A DNA stretch of 64,000 nucleotides from Dyadobacter jiangsuensis (GCF_003014695.1 NZ_PYAS01000008.1:62001-126000); one strand, 5' to 3'. Shown: positions 1 to 9,694, counted from the first letter of the stretch. Numbers and translations: made by a program. Notes: generated by a model from the sequence alone, not told the origin.

Positions 1-1454
1 TCCGAAAACGACACGAAACCCGAAGCCGGCACATCACGGGCCAGAAAGTAAGCCCCCTTTTTCCAGGGTATTTCCACCACTCCCGACCGCTTCCACGGCA
101 ACGGGTTGTACACAATCATCCGCTTTCCTTCCATACCGACCGACCTGGCCAGCAGATCAAGGTGATTGGCCAACTCGCCCTCCACAATCTGCGCTGCATT
201 CGTCATGTACTGCCGTTTCTCATCATAGGAATGCAGCCATTTTCGCTTGCTGCCCGTCTCGGGGTGGCGGGCGGAGCTATTCTTTAACTGCGAATAATCG
301 CCATTCGCAGGTATCGGTTCGGCCTCTGCTTCCCGCATCCACTTTTTCCAATCTTCACCATAGCTGTAACGCGGCCCGTATTCCGCATTCATTCCCCAGG
401 TGTGTTCGGCGTACAAAAGGCTTTGCTCATATGCTTTTGCCAATTGCGCTGAAACGGACTGAACGGGCAGCTGCCATATTTTCATTTGTGTATTCAAACC
501 TTCCAGTGCAGGAGCCAGGGGCCGTACTCTCCTGGCAACTCCGGTTTCTTTTGGGTTGGCCATAATCCCGTGTATCCAGGTATCGGGCATATCCCCCTTG
601 ATAACAGGAAGTTCCGGGTTCTCTTTCAAAACCGCGCGGGCAAAATCGTCCAGCGTGCCCAAATGCACCCTTACTCCGGGCATATCAGTTGCAATTTTTC
701 TGAGAATAGCGTCCAGGTGCTCCTTTGCCGGAGGTCCCTCATTGTCGTTGGTCATGATCATTCCCAGGTAATTACGGCAGGGCCAATCCACTCCCGGTTT
801 AATCTCCGACCCGTAAAGTGCCGTGTACTGGCACAATATCCTCGAACCGTCGGCACCTTCCCACCAGAACAGCGGCGGCACCCGCGGGTACTGGCTCGCC
901 GGGTTGCACCCCATTTGAAGGAATTTGACGCCCGCGTGATTCAGCAGCGTGGGCAACACCCACGAGTGACTCGGCACATCCGTTAATTTGGCGCTGATGG
1001 GTAAGGGCAGCCCGTAGGTCCGGGCTACTTTGGATGAAAATCCCAGCCCGCGGACGAGATCTTCATAATCCAGCGATTCGGTGTGGGTCGTGAACGGATA
1101 TGCATGCACAGCAATCGCTCCTTCCCTGATTGCCTTTTCTATTTTTTGCTTGCGTTCCGGCGTTTGCAACGGTCCCAGAATCTGCTCGCTGAGCGGCCAG
1201 CCCGGCACGGTCCAGGCAAAACGCTTTTCTGGCGGGAGTTTGGCGTTATCGTCAATTATTTTCAGCGCCCCATCCATCATTTCGCCCCGATACCTTTGAA
1301 ATACATTTTCGGGTAAATCGGTGAAACCGAGGTCAAAATGCGTCTTGAAAACCAGCCAGATATCCGTAACCTTCGGATGATCGGCTGCGCTCTTCTGCGC
1401 CGACGCCGGCAAAGCCAGCGCCATCAAAAACAATAATGTTGCTCTTCTAAACAT
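1..1454 (-). CDS. GH38-like glycoside hydrolase (DUF5054 type), 3' end outside window
   Basis: About 484 codons are visible and the C-terminus lies beyond position 1. The ATG at 1454 is followed by a signal peptide (FRRATLLFLMALALPASAQ), so the product is exported. The mature start reads VTDIWLVFKTHFDLGFTDL, which resembles the GH38 alpha-mannosidase N-terminus with its metal-binding HxD (here HFD). This layout fits the DUF5054 group of GH38-like proteins. It is the last visible gene of a minus-strand operon, 17 bp after the mannose-6-phosphate isomerase gene, so a role in releasing mannose from glycans is a reasonable inference. Substrate specificity cannot be read from the sequence. Confidence 0.75.
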   Translation of the reverse strand, partial: MFRRATLLFLMALALPASAQKSAADHPKVTDIWLVFKTHFDLGFTDLPENVFQRYRGEMMDGALKIIDDNAKLPPEKRFAWTVPGWPLSEQILGPLQTPERKQKIEKAIREGAIAVHAYPFTTHTESLDYEDLVRGLGFSSKVARTYGLPLPISAKLTDVPSHSWVLPTLLNHAGVKFLQMGCNPASQYPRVPPLFWWEGADGSRILCQYTALYGSEIKPGVDWPCRNYLGMIMTNDNEGPPAKEHLDAILRKIATDMPGVRVHLGTLDDFARAVLKENPELPVIKGDMPDTWIHGIMANPKETGVARRVRPLAPALEGLNTQMKIWQLPVQSVSAQLAKAYEQSLLYAEHTWGMNAEYGPRYSYGEDWKKWMREAEAEPIPANGDYSQLKNSSARHPETGSKRKWLHSYDEKRQYMTNAAQIVEGELANHLDLLARSVGMEGKRMIVYNPLPWKRSGVVEIPWKKGAYFLARDVPASGFVSFS

Positions 1455-1471
1455 TTGAATAAACGAAATTC

Positions 1472-3223
1472 CTATTTTCTCACGTAGGCTTTCAGCGTGG
1501 CGCACTTCCCTCCCACACTCGCTCCCGAGGGTGCTATCGTGTACGACGGTACATTTGCCGGCACGATGAACGTCTCGGCATAGTGGATCACATATGGTTC
1601 GAAAAGACCGTCGGGGCTTTCCACCACCGCCTCATCGCCTTCTACCAAATTGACTACGTTCAAATTGCCGTTGGTGTAATGGGTTACTTTGCTGTCGAAC
1701 CAATGCCTTCTGGTTTCAATAAACTGGGTATTAAACAGCCCAGTCGACTCTTCCATCGAATGGCCATTCACCGAAATCTGTTCGACATTGTTGAAAAGGT
1801 TCTCCTTCACCCAATCCTCGTCCCGGCCCCAGTCGATCACTTTTTTACCGTGTTCGATATTGATCGGCCGCGGCTTGCCATCGAGCCCCAGCCTGCCCCA
1901 GTCCCATAGCTTGAATGTAAAAATGTAAGGAGTGGCCGAAATTTCGAGCACCACCGCATTTTTGCCGGAGCAATGGATCGTGCCGGCTGGGATCAGGATG
2001 TGGTCATGCTTTTTGACAGGCATTTTATTGACGTACTTTTCTGCATCGAAATCCGCCAATCCGCCCTGCGCCTTTTCGAGATCAGCAATCATATCGGCCG
2101 CTTTCACGTCCTTGCGCGTACCCAGGTATACGCACGCATCATCCCCGGCTTCCAGAAAGTAATAGCTTTCGTCCTGGGTGTAATCCATTCCAAAATGCTC
2201 CTTGATATACTGCCTCGTAGGATGCACCTGCAAACTCAGATTGCCGCCATCCATGGTATCGAGGAAGTCGAAACGGATCGGGAACTCGGCACCGAACAGG
2301 CCGTAAACGTGCTTACCCAGCAACTGCCGCGGCCGGGTAAGCACCAGGTTGATCGCGGGCAGCTCAAAAATACATTCGCCAAACTTGAAAAGCAGGCTGT
2401 TTTCTTCCGGAACACAGTCGAATCCCCACGCATAGTTCACTTCTCCGCGATCCAGATCAGCCACCTCTTTCAGCCATTGCCCTCCCCACGGTCCGGGATC
2501 GAAAAACGGCACAACTCTGAATGGCCGCCTGACCGCCTCATCCAATCCTTGCTGGTAAAGCTGTGCATCCACCATTTTGGGTTCGTCTTCCTGGCAGGCG
2601 TCAATGAAAAAATCTATTTTATCGAAGAAAAGGAGTTTGTGCCGATCGAAAACCCGCCAATCGAGGAAATAGCCCTGCTTATATTTCAATGCAAACTGGT
2701 CATCGGCATTCTCCATACCGAAGTTGCCGACTATGCCGCGTTTCATTCGCTTCTGAATTTCCCAGCGCGCGAGATCGGCATAGACAAGCAGGTCGGCGTC
2801 AGCAAAAAGGGCCGCGCCTTCGCCGTAAACAACGACTGTGCCCGACGCAATGCTGCGAATCTGCTCGCGTGCCCTTTCCAGCTCGTCGGTGTCAAAAAAA
2901 TCGACCATTTCCAGGTCATTCATTTTCCCGAAAACCTGGTCGTCGGTCACGAACGGGTACACCATCTCCCCGATATCCGCCATACTTTTGAGCATATCGG
3001 TGGTATGGATCACCGCGGCAGGCCCCAGGTACCGCTCGATTGCCTCGTGTATTGAGTCGGTATCGACTCCGTGGTATACATCCAAACAAATCACGCATTT
3101 CGGCCGGCTTGTTTTCTGAACAGAGCATGCTATCTCCCCAAAAATTTCCTCCCAGCCCACAAAGCACATGCAGGATGATTTGCTTACTTCTATAAAAGGG
3201 TATTTATCGTAATTCGAAGACAT
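1472..3223 (-). CDS. Class I mannose-6-phosphate isomerase with long N-terminal extension
   Basis: 583 aa. The C-terminal part is a zinc-dependent cupin isomerase interconverting mannose-6-P and fructose-6-P. Visible signatures are NLSLQVHP (residues 328-335, Zn ligands Gln332 and His334), Glu352 in DESYY, and IPAGTIHCSG (411-420, His417). Classical class I enzymes are about 320-400 aa; here roughly 230 extra residues precede the isomerase domain. That extension looks like a degenerate P-loop kinase-type fold (ALFADADLLVYADL) without a Walker A motif; this is a weak inference. The gene starts 2 nt after the stop of the upstream gene and is followed 17 bp later by the GH38-like gene, so the three are probably cotranscribed and would feed released mannose into glycolysis. 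No signal peptide: cytoplasmic. Confidence 0.85.
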   Translation of the reverse strand: MSSNYDKYPFIEVSKSSCMCFVGWEEIFGEIACSVQKTSRPKCVICLDVYHGVDTDSIHEAIERYLGPAAVIHTTDMLKSMADIGEMVYPFVTDDQVFGKMNDLEMVDFFDTDELERAREQIRSIASGTVVVYGEGAALFADADLLVYADLARWEIQKRMKRGIVGNFGMENADDQFALKYKQGYFLDWRVFDRHKLLFFDKIDFFIDACQEDEPKMVDAQLYQQGLDEAVRRPFRVVPFFDPGPWGGQWLKEVADLDRGEVNYAWGFDCVPEENSLLFKFGECIFELPAINLVLTRPRQLLGKHVYGLFGAEFPIRFDFLDTMDGGNLSLQVHPTRQYIKEHFGMDYTQDESYYFLEAGDDACVYLGTRKDVKAADMIADLEKAQGGLADFDAEKYVNKMPVKKHDHILIPAGTIHCSGKNAVVLEISATPYIFTFKLWDWGRLGLDGKPRPINIEHGKKVIDWGRDEDWVKENLFNNVEQISVNGHSMEESTGLFNTQFIETRRHWFDSKVTHYTNGNLNVVNLVEGDEAVVESPDGLFEPYVIHYAETFIVPANVPSYTIAPSGASVGGKCATLKAYVRK

Positions 3224-3225
3224 TT

Positions 3226-4422
3226 TTATTTTGATTTGGAGCTTTGGCTAAATTGGATCCGCACAAAATGCGGACGGTAAAGATTGGGCTGCTTCGGCAG
3301 CACTTCCAGGAACTTGAATGTATTGACGTTATAAGAAATGAGCAATTCGCCCGGGGCCGACAATGCGGGATGCGCTTTGGCATTGTAGGTAAACAGATCC
3401 GGGTCGCGGATATCCGCGGATGTTTTATACAACACAATTCTCGGCCCGAAAGGCCCGTAAGGCGTCGGTCCTACCTGCATGCAAATCTCCGGAAAAATGC
3501 TGCCAAGCTGATACACCAATGCATATTTACCCGGCGCCAACATACTCACACTTAACTCATTCGAAACCGAGTCGCTTAAAGCTGCGGCCTCACTTGCGTT
3601 CTGCGTCCACCCCCTTTTTCCACGAAACTCCCATTGATCGAACAACGTAAGCCGATCCGGCTTCACCCTCGCTGCAACCAGTTTTTTGGTGGGCCCTTTG
3701 GTACCATAAATGTAGACAAAGCCATCGGGCGAGGCCTCCCCGGCTGCCCGGCTGTTGTTATAAATGCCCGCACCAAACGAAATTGTTTCACCACCGGCCT
3801 GATAGTCATTAAACGGCAGCGCAAATTGCTCCTGACCCGTGTAAGGAAAATGGCTACCGGCGGGTATCCTGATCACCGAATTTCCGGTTTCCTTAAATGG
3901 GAATGCCGAATTATCGTGCGTATTAGTGATTTGGTAAGCAAAAATAAAAAGGTCTTTGCCCGCGTCGGGATTCACGAAGCCATCTCCCAGCCAGAAATAG
4001 GTATCCTTGTCGGGCTTGTCAGATTTTGGAATAAACACAGCCCGGTGCCCCTTCCCTTCGCCGGCAATCCTGAATGTAATTTTGCCCGTATCGGGTGATT
4101 TCCCCCTCAACAATGCCACCGAATTGTTTACCAGTGAGAACCCGGATTTCAGTGCGGCACCATCAATTTCCCCCAGCACTGTATCACTGAAAAGGAAAAG
4201 AATGCTATCCTCCTTCTGTGCGTCGCGGCCGGAAAACGGGATCGCAAATATGCCGTCGCCGCCCAGCCAGCCCGATTTTCTCAGGAACAGGTCCGACCAT
4301 TCCGGCGCGGGTGAAGCCGTGAACTCGTTCACATTCAACCCGTTCACACCGTTGCGTACCTGCCCGGACGCATACGCGAGGCAAGTCAGAATAATCCCTA
4401 AAGTCAGCGTGGTGTTTCTCAT
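3226..4422 (-). CDS. Secreted DUF4185/DUF5005-like protein
   Basis: 398 aa with a clear signal peptide (MRNTTLTLGIILTCLAYASGQ). The segment SGWLGGDGIFAIPFSG followed by DSILFLFSDTVLGE is typical of DUF4185/DUF5005 proteins, which are thought to adopt a five-bladed propeller like GH43-type enzymes. Later FGPRIVLYKT and DIRDPDLFTYNAKAHP fit blades of such a fold. It is the first gene of the three-gene minus-strand operon. Its enzymatic activity is unknown; position next to a mannosidase-like gene suggests glycan binding or hydrolysis. The start ATG at 4422 is divergent from the TonB-receptor gene across about 200 bp. Confidence 0.65.
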   Translation of the reverse strand: MRNTTLTLGIILTCLAYASGQVRNGVNGLNVNEFTASPAPEWSDLFLRKSGWLGGDGIFAIPFSGRDAQKEDSILFLFSDTVLGEIDGAALKSGFSLVNNSVALLRGKSPDTGKITFRIAGEGKGHRAVFIPKSDKPDKDTYFWLGDGFVNPDAGKDLFIFAYQITNTHDNSAFPFKETGNSVIRIPAGSHFPYTGQEQFALPFNDYQAGGETISFGAGIYNNSRAAGEASPDGFVYIYGTKGPTKKLVAARVKPDRLTLFDQWEFRGKRGWTQNASEAAALSDSVSNELSVSMLAPGKYALVYQLGSIFPEICMQVGPTPYGPFGPRIVLYKTSADIRDPDLFTYNAKAHPALSAPGELLISYNVNTFKFLEVLPKQPNLYRPHFVRIQFSQSSKSK

Positions 4423-4564
4423 CCGCAGTCCAATTTTTCCTAAATATAGTGTATATGTACATATGTATATACATTATTTCATTAACCGGCTTGTTTTCAT
4501 TTGCTATGCCTGTGCCCGCAGCGACACCCATCCACTTCCATGTTACCGGAATATTACAAAAACG

Positions 4565-4626
4565 CTTGGAACTCTTGCATTCAGGAAATACTTTTGCAGC
4601 ACTCAAATTATAATAAGTCTAAATAA
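4565..4626 (+). promoter_or_regulatory. Bacteroidetes-type promoter with possible iron-responsive half-site
   Basis: TACTTTTG at 4589-4596 matches the Bacteroidetes -7 consensus TAnnTTTG exactly, and CTTG at 4565-4568 sits 20 nt upstream as a -33 element. Predicted transcription start is near 4603, about 24 nt before the ATG of the siderophore receptor. TCTAAATAA at 4618-4626 matches the right half of the TTATTTAGA/TCTAAATAA inverted motif I associate with iron-regulated TonB receptors in this phylum; the left half is degenerate. The promoter is well supported, the iron box weakly. Confidence 0.5.
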
Positions 4627-7047
4627 ATGAAATATTTACTATCGCTCTCCATTTGGCTGCTTTTACCTTCACTGGTACTTGCCCAAACAGGAAAAGTAAA
4701 AGGAAAGGTTGTTGACAATACGCAAAGCGGGTTACCCGGCGTCAGTATTGTTGTTCAGGGGGCCGGACTCGGTGCTCACACCGACGAAAATGGCATATTT
4801 GAAATATCCAATATCAACGATGGCAGTTACACATTATCCATTTCGTCTGTTGGCTTTAAAACCCGTGAATTACCGATGGCTATTTCGCAGCATGAAGTGG
4901 AGCTTGGATCGATTACGCTCTATGAGGGTGATGAAATTTTGCGGGAGGTAGTTGTGCAGGGTGAAAGGGAGAACAAATTCTCGCGCAGTAACACGGCATA
5001 CGTTGCCAAGCTGCCTTTGAAGGACTTTGAAAATACCCAGGTATACAGCACGATCACCAACTACCTTTTGCAATCGCAGATTGTGACCAATTTCGACGAC
5101 GCACTCAAAAATGCAGCCGGGGTCGATAACCTCTGGACTTCGACCGGCCGCGGCGGAGATGGGGCCGGCTACTATTCGCTTCGTGGGTTCTCTGTGCAGC
5201 CAAAGCTTGTAAATGGCCTTCCGGGGCTAACGAACGGGACGATCAACCCGGCCAATATCGAGCGGATCGAGGTGCTGAAAGGGCCTTCGGCGACGCTGTT
5301 CGGCAATGCGGTGAGTTCCTATGGCGGACTTATTAATGTCGTTACGAAAAAACCTTACGTAGGAACCGGCGGCGAGCTCTCGTTTACGACCGGCTCTTTC
5401 GGCTTAAACCAGATTACCGGCGATTTCAACACCGCTCTGAACAAGGAAAAGAATCTTTACTTTCGTTTGAACACTTCGTACGCCACCGAGCGCAGCTTCC
5501 AGGACGCGGGTTTCAGAAAGTCGTTTTTCGTGGCGCCTTCGCTTTCTTACAAAGTGAACAACAAGTTGTCCTTTTCGTTTTACGGCGAAATCACCCAGGC
5601 CGAGCAAACCAACCCGATGTTCCTTTTCCTGAACCGCGCAGCTCCTTCCGTGGCCAAAAACATGAAGGAATTGGGATACAACTACAAGCTCTCGTTCACC
5701 AGCAACGACCTGACTTTGCAAAATCCTACCCAAAATTACCGGGTTGAAATGAATTACAAGCTGTCGGACACCTGGCAATCCCAAACGCTGGTTTCCAAAA
5801 GCGCCACTTCTACCAAGGGTTATTACACCTATCTCTACGACTACGGTATCCTGCCGGGCAACACATTCTCCCGCTTCCTCAACAAACAGAATGAATACAC
5901 CGGAACATCCGACATCCAGCAGAACTTCATCGGCGATTTCAAGCTGGGCTCGCTGAGAAACCGGGTCGTGTTAGGTTTGGATTATTTTACCGCCACTTTC
6001 ACCAGCAACGGTACGGGCTACGCATTTTACGGGAACGTGACGGCGGACGGCGGTTCCAATGGCGACAATCCATTTACACCAGGTGTCGAAACTACTGCTT
6101 ATCCCCTTTCCGCAGCGGCTGTGGACGCCGTGCTGGCCTCACAAGCGGTGGCTAACGCCAAATCGAAGTACAATATTTACAGCGCCTATGCTTCCGATGT
6201 ATTGAATATTACCAAGGCGCTGTCAGTTATGGTAGGCCTCCGCCTCGACCATTTCGACAACGTGGGCAGCGTGTCCAACCCGGACGATGATTACAACCAA
6301 ACTACGCTTTCGCCGAAGTTCGGGATTTTGTACCAGCCGCTGGTCGACAGGCTCTCTGTTTTCGCCAACTACCAGAATGGCTTCACCAATGTAGCACCTG
6401 AACTCGTCGGTAACCCGGAAGACGGTCCGCAAACCATCAAGACTTTCAGACCTGAGCAGGCAAACCAGATCGAGTTCGGTTTCAAAACCAATCTCATTAA
6501 AAACAAACTGAATTTGACCGTCAGCTACTACGATATCAAAGTGAAAGATCAGGTAATCACCGATCCGGCCTCACCTTTCAACAAAATCCAGGGCGGAGAA
6601 GCATTCAGCCGGGGATTTGAAGTGGAGCTGAATACCAATCCGGTAAAAGGGCTCAATATCAGGGCTGGGTTCAGCAACAATGAAAGCAAGACAACCAAGT
6701 CGGATAATGAGCAGATTCTGAACAAGCGTCCGTTAGGTGCAGGTCCCAAGACACTTTACAATATGTGGGCCAATTACGAGTTACCGGCAGGAAAATTGAA
6801 AGGCTTCGGCATTGGCGCCGGCTTCAATGGCGCGAGCGAGCGGTACGCGATCAACTATACGTCAACCGGCGACTTTATGTTGCCTGCTTACACGGTGGCC
6901 AATGCATCGCTCTTCTACCAGGCTGCGCACTACCGCATCGGGTTGAAACTCAACAATGCATTTGACAAGGAATACTACAAAGGGTGGTCGACGATCGCCC
7001 CACAGACGCCACGTGCATTTCTGGCTAATTTTACCTATTCATTCTAA
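4627..7047 (+). CDS. TonB-dependent siderophore receptor
   Basis: 806 aa outer-membrane receptor. Signal peptide to about residue 19 (LLPSLVLAQ), CarboxypepD_reg-like domain about 24-105 (GKVVDNTQSGLPGVSIVVQG), TonB-box-like REVVVQG near 110, plug domain about 130-245 (YYSLRGFSVQPKLVNG, NIERIEVLKGPSATLFG, GGLINVVTKKP), then a 22-strand-type barrel ending in the terminal aromatic FTYSF. The plug pattern 'RGF...IERIEVLKGPSATLFG' is that of ferric-siderophore receptors rather than SusC. It stands alone between a divergent operon and a hairpin terminator, with no SusD partner, in agreement with siderophore uptake. The specific ligand cannot be deduced. Confidence 0.9.
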   Translation: MKYLLSLSIWLLLPSLVLAQTGKVKGKVVDNTQSGLPGVSIVVQGAGLGAHTDENGIFEISNINDGSYTLSISSVGFKTRELPMAISQHEVELGSITLYEGDEILREVVVQGERENKFSRSNTAYVAKLPLKDFENTQVYSTITNYLLQSQIVTNFDDALKNAAGVDNLWTSTGRGGDGAGYYSLRGFSVQPKLVNGLPGLTNGTINPANIERIEVLKGPSATLFGNAVSSYGGLINVVTKKPYVGTGGELSFTTGSFGLNQITGDFNTALNKEKNLYFRLNTSYATERSFQDAGFRKSFFVAPSLSYKVNNKLSFSFYGEITQAEQTNPMFLFLNRAAPSVAKNMKELGYNYKLSFTSNDLTLQNPTQNYRVEMNYKLSDTWQSQTLVSKSATSTKGYYTYLYDYGILPGNTFSRFLNKQNEYTGTSDIQQNFIGDFKLGSLRNRVVLGLDYFTATFTSNGTGYAFYGNVTADGGSNGDNPFTPGVETTAYPLSAAAVDAVLASQAVANAKSKYNIYSAYASDVLNITKALSVMVGLRLDHFDNVGSVSNPDDDYNQTTLSPKFGILYQPLVDRLSVFANYQNGFTNVAPELVGNPEDGPQTIKTFRPEQANQIEFGFKTNLIKNKLNLTVSYYDIKVKDQVITDPASPFNKIQGGEAFSRGFEVELNTNPVKGLNIRAGFSNNESKTTKSDNEQILNKRPLGAGPKTLYNMWANYELPAGKLKGFGIGAGFNGASERYAINYTSTGDFMLPAYTVANASLFYQAAHYRIGLKLNNAFDKEYYKGWSTIAPQTPRAFLANFTYSF

Positions 7048-7082
7048 AATTCAGGCCAAAGACATTCCGATAAGTAACCGAA

Positions 7083-7108
7083 AGCCGCCTTTTGTGAGGC
7101 GGCTTTTT
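7083..7108 (+). terminator. Rho-independent terminator of the siderophore receptor gene
   Basis: Perfect 7-bp stem AGCCGCC (7083-7089) / GGCGGCT (7098-7104) with an 8-nt loop followed by a T run, 35 bp after the receptor stop codon. Confidence 0.85.
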
Positions 7109-7168
7109 CATTTGTCGCCGCTTTGGCACAATATTTCTAGCCATATTTGCCAAAACAACCTTGATGCT

Positions 7169-9667
7169 ATGAAAAGGATTTCTGAATTGATGAGTGGTAT
7201 CTTGTTCACACTGCTAGCGGTTTCATTGTCTGTTTCAGGACAAAATCCCAACCTTCAAATCACGACCACATCTTCCAGCGAATACAGTAAAAGCCCCAAA
7301 ACTTCGATTTACCCTGCATTCGTCGATAACATCATTTACCAGTCATGGACGGAGGCCGGACCGTCGCCTTTCTTTCAACTGACGGCCCAGGGCGGCACGC
7401 CGCCTTATACCTGGTCAATAGCCAGCGGCAATTTGCCAAAGGGACTCCGGCTGGATAAGACCGGAAAAATTCAGGGTATGGCCAGCAAGGAGGGCAACTA
7501 CGCATTCACCGCCCAGGTAACCGATTCGAAGGGCGCCTCGATTACCAAACCACTTGTTTTTGAAGCGGCCCCGTATCGGTCCAAATGGTTTTCGGATGCC
7601 AAATTCGGCTTATTTATTCAATGGGGAGTCTTCACACAACCTTCGCTCAAAGGAAAGGACGGCATAGCACAGTTTGAGAAAAGAATCACCAAGTTCAATG
7701 CCGACGAATGGGCGCAAAATGTGATCGACCTTGGCGGGAAGGTATTGACCGTCACTATCAATGCAGGCGACGGGGTCCGTTTGTGGCCTTCCACAACTCC
7801 CAGCAAGCTGGAATTGAAAACCCAGCGCAACCTTGTCAAGGAGCTGATCGACGCCTGCCACAAAAAGGGTATCAAGTTCGTGGCCTATTTCGCACCCGAC
7901 AAAGCCTGGAACAAGGATGTGGTCGACACCGGCCTCGACGGCACCTACGGCACGCTCAATCTGGGGTTAATCAAAGAACTTGTGCTGATGGGTGTGGACG
8001 GCTTATGGATCGACATGACCTCGGCAACGGAACTTTATAACTTTGACTACAACTGGTTCCCGTGGAACAAGATGATCCCGATCATGCGGGCCAACAACCC
8101 CAAACTGATATTTGCCAACAACACCGGCATATATAATGGCGGCACGGTACTGCAATATCCCAATACGGACGTAATCATTTATGAAGGCGGTACATCTCAG
8201 TTTGAAACAGCACTGGAAGTGGCTAAACCGACTACGGTCAAGAAAAAGCTGGCTATCGAGGTAGATAATTTGCTGGACAATACGTGGTCATGGCGGGAAG
8301 ATCCCAAGCTCAGGAATCCAAAGCCACTCGATATGATGATCCGTAATATCAAGAAAAACTGGGAGGCGGGCGCGACTTATATACTTAGTTACCCGGTGCC
8401 TGCAAATGGGGATATTTTACCGGAAATCTACCGGGACGAGCTGAAACAGATCGCCAGTTTTGTCAAAAAGAATCAGGGATGGAGTGAGACGCCGCGTGCT
8501 TCCCTTTCCGATACAATTGATTACGACAAAGCACAGAAGTTGACCTTGACTGCATCCGCACGTTCAAAAATATACTATACCGTTGACGGAAACCGGCCGA
8601 CGACCGCTTCCAAACTCTATAAAACGCCTATTCCGGTCAGCAAGACCTGCCGCATACAGGCTATTTCGGTTGAAGCGGGAAAGCCTGCCAGCAAAGTGTT
8701 TGACCAGACGTTCACCGTTTTGACTAACTCGAACAGAACTGCCGCCAATGCCCGTTCCGCTGCTCCCGCCGCCACGCTGGCGACCAAAGAAGCGGCCGGG
8801 AAAACCGAACCGAATGGATTTTACAGAGGGATGCGCATTACTGTAGGCCCTACGCCTATCCGGCTCACGGACATTGGCCGGAAGTACTTGCAGGGAAACA
8901 AGGATCGCCATTCGATCGTCATCAGACGGTTTACCGACGATCAGCCGATTTTGACCGCTTCATTAAATACCGCGATACTCCCTATTGCCGATGACGGCTA
9001 CCAATATGCGCCCATTCCTCCCACCGTGTTGGAAGCCGGGAAAGCCTATTTGATCGGCATCAGCGAAAACGCTACCGATCAGTTTGCACCCGACGATTTA
9101 AAGAATGCACCTTCTTTCGCAGACTATCGGATAGTCCAATATAGCATTCTGAGCGCGCAAGGCACCCGAAAACCCATCGTTGATGACAAAACAGGCCAGC
9201 TACTTGGTTTGAAATATGAAAAGGTGAATGTCAGCGGAGCAAAGATTAACCTGGCACTTGGGAAGCAAGCATTTTTGCGGGCTAACAATGAAGCCGCTCT
9301 CGGCCCGGCGAGCCAAATCTATTTCGCGGAAAACGCCGTCGATGGTGACTTTAATACGATGGCGGCGGCAGGAGGTCAATACCCCTGGACACTATTCTTA
9401 GATCTTACGAAGGTCGAGACCGGCCTCAAACAAGCGAAAATTACCTTTGCCCAAACGGCCTACTCGACGGAATTCCAGGTGATGGCTTCCCCGGATAATA
9501 AAACGTGGACAACGCTGATGGAGAAAAAGAACAATTCGGACCGGACCATTGACATCAAGTTCGACCCCATTGATGCGCGCTACTTTAAAATCAGGTCATT
9601 TAAACCTGAAAAACAGGGCGAAACAGGCCGGGGAATGGGAATAATGGAGTTCGAATTGTACCGGTAG
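7169..9667 (+). CDS. Secreted GH29 alpha-L-fucosidase-like protein, multidomain
   Basis: 832 aa from the ATG at 7169, chosen because it opens with a signal peptide (ISELMSGILFTLLAVSLSVSG); an earlier in-frame start would run through the upstream terminator. Domains: Ig-like putative glycan-binding region about 65-130 (GGTPPYTWSIASGNLPKGLRLD, He_PIG type), GH29 catalytic barrel about 135-470, an Fn3-like or chitobiase-type region with KIYYTVDGNRPT, and a C-terminal F5/8 type C discoidin-like domain about 690-832 (ENAVDGDFNTMA). KFGLFIQWG (145-153) corresponds to the GH29 KFGIFIHWG motif with Gln in place of His; the nucleophile would be Asp282 in DGLWIDM. It probably removes fucose or a related sugar from complex glycans; the His-to-Gln change leaves activity uncertain. 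Confidence 0.8.
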   Translation: MKRISELMSGILFTLLAVSLSVSGQNPNLQITTTSSSEYSKSPKTSIYPAFVDNIIYQSWTEAGPSPFFQLTAQGGTPPYTWSIASGNLPKGLRLDKTGKIQGMASKEGNYAFTAQVTDSKGASITKPLVFEAAPYRSKWFSDAKFGLFIQWGVFTQPSLKGKDGIAQFEKRITKFNADEWAQNVIDLGGKVLTVTINAGDGVRLWPSTTPSKLELKTQRNLVKELIDACHKKGIKFVAYFAPDKAWNKDVVDTGLDGTYGTLNLGLIKELVLMGVDGLWIDMTSATELYNFDYNWFPWNKMIPIMRANNPKLIFANNTGIYNGGTVLQYPNTDVIIYEGGTSQFETALEVAKPTTVKKKLAIEVDNLLDNTWSWREDPKLRNPKPLDMMIRNIKKNWEAGATYILSYPVPANGDILPEIYRDELKQIASFVKKNQGWSETPRASLSDTIDYDKAQKLTLTASARSKIYYTVDGNRPTTASKLYKTPIPVSKTCRIQAISVEAGKPASKVFDQTFTVLTNSNRTAANARSAAPAATLATKEAAGKTEPNGFYRGMRITVGPTPIRLTDIGRKYLQGNKDRHSIVIRRFTDDQPILTASLNTAILPIADDGYQYAPIPPTVLEAGKAYLIGISENATDQFAPDDLKNAPSFADYRIVQYSILSAQGTRKPIVDDKTGQLLGLKYEKVNVSGAKINLALGKQAFLRANNEAALGPASQIYFAENAVDGDFNTMAAAGGQYPWTLFLDLTKVETGLKQAKITFAQTAYSTEFQVMASPDNKTWTTLMEKKNNSDRTIDIKFDPIDARYFKIRSFKPEKQGETGRGMGIMEFELYR

Positions 9668-9674
9668 CGCTCTT

Positions 9675-9694
9675 ATCCTTTGTTTTGAAAGGAT
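9675..9694. other. Short hairpin in the 190-bp gap before the permease gene
   Basis: ATCCTTT (9675-9681) pairs with AAAGGAT (9688-9694). No T run follows on the plus strand, so it is not a typical terminator. The rest of 9695-9857 is GC-rich then strongly AT-rich and presumably carries the permease promoter; no convincing -33/-7 pair was found. Confidence 0.3.

Noticed and set aside
1973-3055. 360-codon plus-strand frame
   Set aside because: It is antisense to the well-supported isomerase gene, has no start context and no family-like sequence.
4453-4464. Perfect 12-bp palindrome ATATGTACATAT as operator
   Set aside because: It lies in a run of alternating TA/TG sequence where short palindromes are expected by chance, and its position matches no clear promoter.
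7083-7104. Extension of the fucosidase gene upstream to 6956
   Set aside because: This would translate through the terminator hairpin; the start at 7169 with its signal peptide is far better.
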